Assembly: GCA_002454845.1 (NCBI GenBank)
Contig: DKJQ01000278.1
Span: 1-11,013 of the forward strand
DNA: 11,013 nucleotides
Reading direction: 5' to 3'
From: Ignavibacteria bacterium UBA6688
GTDB lineage: Bacteria; Bacteroidota; Ignavibacteria; UBA10030
The notes under the pieces are model-generated. The model had not been told where the DNA came from and made no database searches. It was given only the letters and a program-made list of their open reading frames with translations. Below are positions 5,754 through 11,013 of the stretch, piece by piece. Position 1 is the first letter of the stretch; every line of letters starts with the position of its first letter. The position numbers and the translations under genes are program-made.

Positions 5754-8543
5754 TTAGCGGGTCTTCCTGGCCACCGTCGAGGTAAACTCAGCCTCTCCCG
5801 CCACCGAGAGCAGGTCCACGTCGAGGATTTGTTCGATGGTGTATTCGGCGGCGATGGCTCTTTCCAGAAATTGCAGCGTAATAACCTTGTTCTGTTGGAG
5901 GGCGGCCATCCGTGCTTTCATGTACAGCACGTTCGGGGAGTCCGGGGCAAGGGATTCCGCGCGGTCCATCTGCTTCTGGGCCGCTTCGAAATTGCCTCTC
6001 CGCGACAGGAGCAAGGCAAGGTAGGTGTGGGAGACGAGGTTATCCGGATCGACGCCCAGAAGCGAATCGGCAATGGCGATCCCTTCGTCCAGGGCGTTCA
6101 GGGAGGGGTCAAGCTTACCTTCGAGCTGGTACGCGCGCCCAATCCAATAGTTGAGAACGATCTTTGTCCTTGGGTCGGATGCGGCCAGATAGCGTTCACA
6201 GGCCGTATACACCCGCTCTTCCATATCGGCGCTGATCAGGGCGTTAAACTTGAACCTCATGGAAAGCAGGGAATCCTCCATCCCCAGTTTCGCCGCCTGG
6301 TCGTATGACCTCACCGCTGCCTGATATTCTCTCTGGTAATGGTGAAGCAAACCGGTGACGAAGTGCGTCCCAGGGTGTCCAGGGTCGATGGGTGCGACGT
6401 GAGCGATGTTCTTCGCAGCGGACTCAAAATCCCCATCGATGATGTCAACCAGAGCGAGCATGCGGTACGGCTGCGTGCCAGCGGGCCGGAGCGAAAGACT
6501 CTTGGTCGCCATCTCCCGCACGTTGGTGAAACGACGGTTATACCAGTATGATTCGGCAAGGAGGTCGTAGGCGAGGGGGAGACTCGAGTTGAATCCCACT
6601 GCCGCGCGCCCCAGGTCGAACGCCTGGTTCACAAGACTCTGATCCCGCTCGCCCGTCCTTTTAAAGCGTTCGAGCAGACCTCTGCCAAAGCCCGCGAGAG
6701 CATCAGCAAAGGTCGAATCATACTGGAGTGCGATCTGAAGGTAGGCGATCCCCTGTTCAATCGCCGCTACGTTAGGCTGCTGCACAAGGTGGATACCGCG
6801 CAGGTAATAGTCGTAGGCCTCTGCACTGGGCGATGGTCGTCGGGGTGAGGGAAGGTCGGCCGACCCGACCTGGAGTTGCGTCAGGATGGCTTCGGTGAGC
6901 CTGGTAGCGATCTGCGGGAGTTCCAGCAGGTTCCCGTCCACGCTGGTTTGCCAGAGCGTTTCATTCGTCGAAACCTCTACCAGCCGGGCGGCTACGGATA
7001 TCCCGAGGTCGGTATTGCGAAACGTGCCGAGAACGGCGTACTGCAATCCAAGATTATCCCGGAGATCGGCGAGGTCGGTTTTCGTTGCCGTTGAGGGGGC
7101 GAGAACGATCAGATCCGGGGATCGGGCCAGGCCCTCGCCCAGGAGCGTTGCTACGGCCGCTCCGGAATAATTTTCTTCCCCCCGCAGTTGTGCGTTGTCG
7201 AACCGAAGAACAGCGATCCTGGGGGGGGACGGAAAGAGGAATTCGGGTTGGAGGATGAGGATTGCCGCGGCTATCACGATAACAACACCGGCGGCGATGC
7301 GCAGATACAATTTCAAATCTGGTTTTTCGGCCTCGGCCAGGAGAACCTGACGTCCCTCCATCGCTTCTGCCTTTGCCTGGGCAAGCATCGCCTCTGCCTC
7401 ACGGCGCTGACGCTGCTCCAGTTCCTGCGCCTGTTGCTCGGATTCGAGTGCCTGGAGACGATCCAGCTCCTGTTGTGCCTGTTCCGCCTGACGGATTTGC
7501 TCCTCGAGTTGCTTCGCTTCAGCGTTTTTCGGATCGATCAGATAAACATCCTTGACCGCGGCCAGCGCCTCTGGAAACTGATCCTGCTCAACGAACTGGA
7601 TGGCCCTCTCGAGACAGGCCTGAACTTTGGCCTGCCGTTCTTCCTCTTTTCGTTTCTTTTCATCCTTCACCCTCTGCCGTCGGGCTTCGTCCTCGCGCCG
7701 GGCCAGCTCTTCCTCGACTTGTAATACCATCATTTGAGCGCCGTAGTGCATCGGGGCGATCCGGAAAACCTCCTTCAGCGCCTCGTCGGCTTCGTTGATT
7801 TCCCCCGCTTTGAAATGCTGTTCGGCGCGCTCGAAAATCTCATTTGCCTGTCGTTGTTTTTCATCCTCCTCTTTCTTTTTCTCCTCGTCCGCTTTCTTGC
7901 GCGCAACCTCCACGACCTTCGCTTCCTCTTCCTCCTGCTTGCTGATGGACTCCGCCTTTTTCTGGCTTAAACGGTTTTGCGCGCCTTCGGACGGTTGGGA
8001 GAGTTCGGGGATCGACTCGAAGAGCAGCTCAAACACTTCCACGGGATAGGCGATGTTCTTCAACTCGATGAAACCCATCTTGTACACCTTGATCTGCATC
8101 TTGTTCCGGACCTGTTTGTACACGTCCTCGGAGATGCAAATGCGGGTGGGTTCGGTGATGGCCTCGATGCGAGCAGCAATGTTGACGCCGTCGCCGTACA
8201 CATCGTTCCCCAACGTGATCACATCCCCCAGATGGATGCCGACGCGGATCTCAATCTTCTCGAATTCCGATTTCCCCTTGTTGAAGCTCCAGAAATTCTC
8301 CTGTGCTTCAATGGCACATTTTACGGCGTTCACGGCACTGGAGAAATCAACCATGAACGAATCGCCGATGGATTTGATCACAACCCCGCCATGCTTCTCA
8401 ACCACCGCTTTCATCATGGCGTCGTGGGTGCGGAGAACCTGCATGGCCGCCACCTCGTCTTCCCCCATTTTCTTGGAGAAGCCTTTGATGTCCGTGAACA
8501 TTATTGCGGCGAGCTTACGGGAGCCGGTATCGTCGTGTGCCAT
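5754..8543 (-). CDS. Class III adenylate cyclase with coiled coil, one membrane helix, TolB/FlgO-like domain and TPRs
   Basis: A 929-residue signalling protein predicted to make cAMP in the cytoplasm. Residues about 10-175 are the class III catalytic domain: metal Asp18 in FTDIKGF, Lys57 and Asp61 in KSIGD, Asp114 in NDVYG, Asn121 and Arg125 in VNIAAR. Lys57 and Asp114 occupy the adenine-selecting places of mycobacterial Rv1625c, so ATP is the likely substrate. Residues about 195-405 are Glu/Lys/Gln-rich coiled coil interrupted by two TPR-like units 74 residues apart. Residues about 413-431 form one membrane helix. Residues about 441-540 resemble the TolB/FlgO-like domain (PRIAVLRFDN, later ETLWQTSVDG) usual in such cyclases; about 574-900 are TPRs (e.g. 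PLAYDLLAESYWYNRRF). The outer half is probably periplasmic and regulatory. ATG at 8543 is right for the family, with an in-frame TGA five codons upstream, but has no visible ribosome site. Confidence 0.9.
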   Translation of the reverse strand: MAHDDTGSRKLAAIMFTDIKGFSKKMGEDEVAAMQVLRTHDAMMKAVVEKHGGVVIKSIGDSFMVDFSSAVNAVKCAIEAQENFWSFNKGKSEFEKIEIRVGIHLGDVITLGNDVYGDGVNIAARIEAITEPTRICISEDVYKQVRNKMQIKVYKMGFIELKNIAYPVEVFELLFESIPELSQPSEGAQNRLSQKKAESISKQEEEEAKVVEVARKKADEEKKKEEDEKQRQANEIFERAEQHFKAGEINEADEALKEVFRIAPMHYGAQMMVLQVEEELARREDEARRQRVKDEKKRKEEERQAKVQACLERAIQFVEQDQFPEALAAVKDVYLIDPKNAEAKQLEEQIRQAEQAQQELDRLQALESEQQAQELEQRQRREAEAMLAQAKAEAMEGRQVLLAEAEKPDLKLYLRIAAGVVIVIAAAILILQPEFLFPSPPRIAVLRFDNAQLRGEENYSGAAVATLLGEGLARSPDLIVLAPSTATKTDLADLRDNLGLQYAVLGTFRNTDLGISVAARLVEVSTNETLWQTSVDGNLLELPQIATRLTEAILTQLQVGSADLPSPRRPSPSAEAYDYYLRGIHLVQQPNVAAIEQGIAYLQIALQYDSTFADALAGFGRGLLERFKRTGERDQSLVNQAFDLGRAAVGFNSSLPLAYDLLAESYWYNRRFTNVREMATKSLSLRPAGTQPYRMLALVDIIDGDFESAAKNIAHVAPIDPGHPGTHFVTGLLHHYQREYQAAVRSYDQAAKLGMEDSLLSMRFKFNALISADMEERVYTACERYLAASDPRTKIVLNYWIGRAYQLEGKLDPSLNALDEGIAIADSLLGVDPDNLVSHTYLALLLSRRGNFEAAQKQMDRAESLAPDSPNVLYMKARMAALQQNKVITLQFLERAIAAEYTIEQILDVDLLSVAGEAEFTSTVARKTR
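7221..7228 (-). repeat. 8-nt homopolymer inside the cyclase gene
   Basis: Eight consecutive G on the plus strand, eight C in the coding sense, lie in codons for Ser-Pro-Pro (about residues 439-441), between the membrane helix and the TolB/FlgO-like domain. It is the longest homopolymer I noticed in any coding region here; the only equal run, C8 at 2967-2974, is intergenic. The reading frame is intact with eight bases. Confidence 0.7.
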
Positions 8544-8555
8544 GCAGTGCGGGTA

Positions 8556-8600
8556 TCAGCCTGGATCAGGAAGAATTGGTATGAGTGAAGGGAGCCCCAT
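8556..8600 (-). CDS. Candidate 14-residue upstream peptide in the cyclase leader
   Basis: ATG at 8600 is preceded by GGAGG (plus-strand cctcc at 8607-8611) with a 6-nt spacer, the best ribosome site in this leader. The frame reads MGLPSLIPILPDPG and stops at TGA (8556-8558). It is in the same frame as the cyclase ATG, which follows after four more codons. A short translated leader could couple or throttle translation of the cyclase, whose own start lacks a visible ribosome site. A frame this short can arise by chance; the Shine-Dalgarno and its placement are the only support. Confidence 0.35.
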   Translation of the reverse strand: MGLPSLIPILPDPG

Positions 8601-8626
8601 CCTGGACCTCCGGAAAATCGTGAACG

Positions 8627-8655
8627 GAACCCACTCCATCGGGAATGGTCGGTTC
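8627..8655 (-). other. Leader RNA hairpin upstream of the cyclase gene
   Basis: In the cyclase-sense RNA the segment reads GAAC-CGA-CCAUUCC-CGAU-GGAGUGG-GUUC. CCAUUCC pairs with GGAGUGG (7 bp, one G-U) over a 4-nt loop, and GAAC pairs with GUUC outside a 3-nt bulge. On the opposite strand the G-U position becomes an A-C mismatch, so the fold is better in the direction of the cyclase transcript. It lies between the promoter candidate and the small upstream frame. Confidence 0.4.
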
Positions 8656-8679
8656 GCACCCTCAGATTCAAGGTGCAGC

Positions 8680-8708
8680 AAGATATTTACTCGTTCCCGG
8701 AATGTCAA
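8680..8708 (-). promoter_or_regulatory. Sigma-70-type promoter candidate for the cyclase gene
   Basis: Reading the minus strand, TTGACA (8708-8703) is a perfect -35 hexamer. It is followed by exactly 17 nt and then TATCTT (8685-8680), which matches 4 of 6 bases of TATAAT. The sequence just upstream (8709-8740) is AT-rich, as in an UP element. Transcription would begin near 8673, giving a leader of about 130 nt. The site is 81 bp past the glgP stop, so the cyclase can be transcribed independently. If this lineage uses the Bacteroidota-type -7/-33 consensus instead, the match would be fortuitous. Confidence 0.5.
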
Positions 8709-8789
8709 TACGGGATTTAAGAGATTAAGAAAGCTTCACCAGGGGCAGCATCGGTTGGGCGGGGGTGACGAGAGTATTTGGGGGGAATC

Positions 8790-10904
8790 TCAAAGGTAAT
8801 ACTTCCGGACATACTCCCCGACCATCCGGTCGGTGTTATAAACAGGCACCAACGTCCGCATCGACTCCCGAATCCGCTGGATCCACCGGGTTGGGATGCC
8901 CCCCTCGTTTCGTGTGTAGAACTCGGGAACCACCTCTTCTGCCAGGGTCCGGAACAGGTTCTCGAAATCCTTCTCATCCTGCGCTTCGATGTCGGGTTCC
9001 GAATGGTCCTCCCCGATCGCCCAACCGTTGGTGCCATTAAACGCCTCGCGCCACCAACCGTCCATAATACTCAGGTTCAACCCGCCGTGGATGATCACCT
9101 TTTCTCCGCTGGTCCCGCTCGCCTCCAACGGCCGCCGCGGGTTGTTTAACCAGATGTCGGCCCCGGAAATCAAATGCCGGGCAACATCCATGTCGTAGTT
9201 CTCCACAAACACGACTCTGCCGGTAAGCTGTGGGTGCCGCGACGTTTCAATGATTTTCTGAATGAACTTCTTCCCCTCGTTATCACGCGGATGCGCCTTT
9301 CCTGCAAAGACGATCTGAACGGGACGATCGGGGTTTGCCAGGACCGGGATGATCCGTTCCAAGCTTCGGAAGAGGAGGGGAGCGCGCTTGTAGGTGGCGA
9401 ACCGCCGCGCGAAGCAGATCGTCAGTGCATCGGGTGAAAGCAGGTGGTCCGCAGAGGTCATCCCGTCGACGCCGGAACGCAGATACTGTTCCCGCATCCG
9501 TGTCCGGACAAACTCCACCAGTTCCCGCCGCAAGGTGTACCGCAATGCCCAGAGCTCTTCGTCCGTCGCCAACCCATTGTGCCCGATCTTATTCCAGTAG
9601 GGGACGTCCATGAGTTTCGCCGTCCAATCCACGCTGAGCCGCTTGTTCCAGAACTCGTGAGATTTGCTTGTTGCCCAACTCGGCGTATGGATCCCGTTGG
9701 TGACGTGGCCGATGGGCACGTCCCCGACTTCGACGGAGGGGTACAGTTCCTTCCACATGTCGCGGCTGACCTGCCCGTGTAACTCGCTGACCCCGTTCGC
9801 TGCCCTGGACATGCGAAGCGCGAGAACGGTCATGGTGAACCATTCACCTTCGTCTTCCGGATTGACCCGGCCGTACGCCATCAGGTTGTCATGGGATAAT
9901 CCCGTCTCTCCCCAAAATCTCCCGAGTGAATGGACCATCAACTCGGAACTGAACCGGTCATGACCTGCCGGGACCGGAGTGTGCGTTGTGAAGATGCATC
10001 GTGAAGAAACGGTCCGACGTGCTTCTTCCTGTGTTCGTCCCTCCTTCAGCAAGCGGCGAAGCAGTTCGAGGGTCAGAAACGCCGAATGTCCTTCGTTCAT
10101 ATGGTAGACGCCCGGTTCAATCCCCATCGAGGCAAGAAGCCGGACCCCGCCAATGCCGAGAACAATCTCCTGTCCGATCCGCGTGTCGATATCGCCCCCA
10201 TACACATGACCAGTCAGTCCCTGGAAATGCTGGTCGTTTTCCGGGAGGTTTGTATCGAGCAGGTAGAGCGTTGCCCGCCCGATCCTGACACGCCATGCCT
10301 GAATATAGACGGTGCTGTGCCCTATTTCGACGGAGTTGAGCAGTCGTCCCCCCTCTTCCAACGTCACTAACTCGAGCGGCAGCTGCTCGGGGTGGTTCAT
10401 CGGATATAGTTCCTGTTGCCATCCGGAGGGGTCGATGCGCTGCTGAAAATATCCGTGGCGATAGAACAAGCCTATGCCGATGAATGGGATACCGAGGTCG
10501 CTTGCCGATTTGGTGTGGTCGCCGGAGAGGACGCCGAGCCCCCCGGAGTAAATGGGGAGTGATTCGTGAAGCCCGAATTCAGCGCTGAAGTAAGCCACGG
10601 GGTTCTTGAGGCCCGGCGCATGCTCGGAAACCCAGGTATGCGTGTCGTGCATATAGGACTCAAATTCCTCCAGGATGTCCGCGACCTTCCGGAGAAAATC
10701 CGGATCATGCAGCCGGGCGACCAGCTCCTGGGCCGAGAGCTCCTTGAGGATTTCCACTGCATTATGATTCGACCGCTCCCAGACGAGGGGGGAAAGCTCT
10801 CTAAAAAGTTCCTGTGCTTGCGGGTTCCAGGTCCACCAGAGATTGTTGGCTAATGTGCGGAGACGTGAGGAGATTAAATCGAGGTCGTTCGTGCGTTTTC
10901 CCAT
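8790..10904 (-). CDS. glgP: Alpha-glucan (glycogen) phosphorylase, DUF3417 type
   Basis: This 704-residue cytoplasmic, PLP-dependent enzyme releases glucose-1-phosphate from the ends of glycogen or maltodextrin. Residues about 13-120 form the N-terminal DUF3417 region (LANNLWWTWNPQAQELF) that marks the shorter alpha-glucan phosphorylases found in Thermotoga and many other bacteria, as distinct from the roughly 800-residue E. coli GlgP/MalP. The phosphorylase core includes YFSAEFGL (105-112), YSGGLGVLSGDH (119-130), HMNEGH (268-273), THTPVPAGHDRF (307-318), RFATYKR (501-507), FAGKAHPRD (533-541) and EASGTSGEK (594-602), where Lys602 is the expected PLP-binding lysine. The motif continues VIIHGGLNLSIMDGWW, where E. 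coli has an MKFALNG-type stretch. No strong ribosome site precedes the ATG. A good terminator is not visible after the stop; the cyclase gene follows 246 bp on. Confidence 0.93.
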   Translation of the reverse strand: MGKRTNDLDLISSRLRTLANNLWWTWNPQAQELFRELSPLVWERSNHNAVEILKELSAQELVARLHDPDFLRKVADILEEFESYMHDTHTWVSEHAPGLKNPVAYFSAEFGLHESLPIYSGGLGVLSGDHTKSASDLGIPFIGIGLFYRHGYFQQRIDPSGWQQELYPMNHPEQLPLELVTLEEGGRLLNSVEIGHSTVYIQAWRVRIGRATLYLLDTNLPENDQHFQGLTGHVYGGDIDTRIGQEIVLGIGGVRLLASMGIEPGVYHMNEGHSAFLTLELLRRLLKEGRTQEEARRTVSSRCIFTTHTPVPAGHDRFSSELMVHSLGRFWGETGLSHDNLMAYGRVNPEDEGEWFTMTVLALRMSRAANGVSELHGQVSRDMWKELYPSVEVGDVPIGHVTNGIHTPSWATSKSHEFWNKRLSVDWTAKLMDVPYWNKIGHNGLATDEELWALRYTLRRELVEFVRTRMREQYLRSGVDGMTSADHLLSPDALTICFARRFATYKRAPLLFRSLERIIPVLANPDRPVQIVFAGKAHPRDNEGKKFIQKIIETSRHPQLTGRVVFVENYDMDVARHLISGADIWLNNPRRPLEASGTSGEKVIIHGGLNLSIMDGWWREAFNGTNGWAIGEDHSEPDIEAQDEKDFENLFRTLAEEVVPEFYTRNEGGIPTRWIQRIRESMRTLVPVYNTDRMVGEYVRKYYL

Positions 10905-10928
10905 CTTCTGCCGGTTGTTGTTGGAAAA

Positions 10929-10957
10929 AATATCCCATACAAACTTCAGGATGCGAA
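10929..10957 (-). promoter_or_regulatory. Weak promoter candidate for glgP
   Basis: On the minus strand TTCGCA (10957-10952) and GATATT (10934-10929) are separated by 17 nt and each match 4 of 6 consensus bases. The site lies 25-53 bp before the ATG. It is the best-spaced pair in the short upstream region, but the match is modest and other sigma factors could use different boxes here. Confidence 0.25.
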
Positions 10958-10970
10958 AAAATCTCCTGAA
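10945..10970. promoter_or_regulatory. Inverted repeat upstream of glgP, operator candidate
   Basis: TTCAGGA (10945-10951) and TCCTGAA (10964-10970) form a perfect 7-bp inverted repeat with a 12-bp spacer and half-site centres 19 bp apart, close to two helical turns. The spacer contains the -35-like hexamer of the glgP promoter candidate. A dimeric repressor bound here would cover that hexamer. No known regulator motif is recognised. Confidence 0.35.
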
Positions 10971-11013
10971 ATGCCAGAGAGAATAAGAAAAGGTAGTGTC
11001 CTCTTTTGAGCTC

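Larger units (their letters stand above)
8544..8789 (-). other. Gap between glgP and the cyclase gene
   Basis: These 246 bp carry the cyclase promoter candidate, the leader hairpin and the small upstream frame. Between the glgP stop and the -35 box (8709-8789) there is a C-rich stretch and then an AT-rich stretch holding a short repeat of ttaaga on the plus strand. No stem with a T run is seen, so glgP transcripts may read into the cyclase gene. Confidence 0.5.

Noticed and set aside
8053..8799. Open frame of 248 codons on the plus strand across the cyclase start and leader
   Set aside because: Mostly antisense to the conserved cyclase catalytic domain, with no family signal.

Overview
The window holds five protein-coding genes in two convergent blocks. 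It looks like a bacterium of the Bacteroidota/Chlorobiota/Ignavibacteriota neighbourhood, probably an Ignavibacteria-like lineage. This is an inference from gene content: a carbohydrate-binding/DUF5916 outer-membrane protein, a class III cyclase fused to a TolB/FlgO-like and TPR half, a SCO protein with the CPLPDFC form of its copper site, and a short DUF3417-type glucan phosphorylase. GC content is moderately high (high fifties per cent by eye). Three plus-strand genes start at GTG or TTG behind strong Shine-Dalgarno sequences, which argues against classical Bacteroidia, where such sites are usually weak. No ribosomal or tRNA gene is present to settle the question.

Layout. Bases 1-201 are non-coding, with a 20-bp direct repeat that contains a small palindrome, and then a GC-rich inverted repeat. 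The plus-strand block follows: a copper-handling lipoprotein (CusF-like domain fused to SCO1/SenC, 202-1083); a bifunctional homocysteine S-methyltransferase/methylenetetrahydrofolate reductase (1121-2965); and a large secreted, outer-membrane-type protein (CBM9-like domain plus DUF5916 barrel, 3052-5742). Gaps of 37 and 86 bp would allow co-transcription, but the three roles are unrelated. The minus-strand block meets it tail to tail across 11 bp. It consists of the glucan phosphorylase glgP (10904-8790) and then a membrane adenylate cyclase with TPRs (8543-5754).

How the parts may work together. GlgP releases glucose-1-phosphate from storage glucan. The cyclase probably makes cAMP in the cytoplasm and carries a presumed sensory TolB-like/TPR half across the membrane. 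They share a strand, but the cyclase has its own good sigma-70-type promoter candidate in the gap, so a regulatory link is only a possibility.

The least expected signals are in the leaders. Before the DUF5916 gene, a perfect 10-bp inverted repeat pairs with its Shine-Dalgarno sequence and encloses a second hairpin. Before the cyclase there is a promoter, an RNA hairpin whose wobble pair fits only the cyclase-direction transcript, and a 14-codon upstream reading frame with a strong Shine-Dalgarno that ends in frame five codons before the cyclase start, which itself has no visible Shine-Dalgarno. The cyclase gene also carries an 8-nt C run exactly at the junction between its membrane segment and its outer half. 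No defence system, mobile element, CRISPR array or RNA gene was found.
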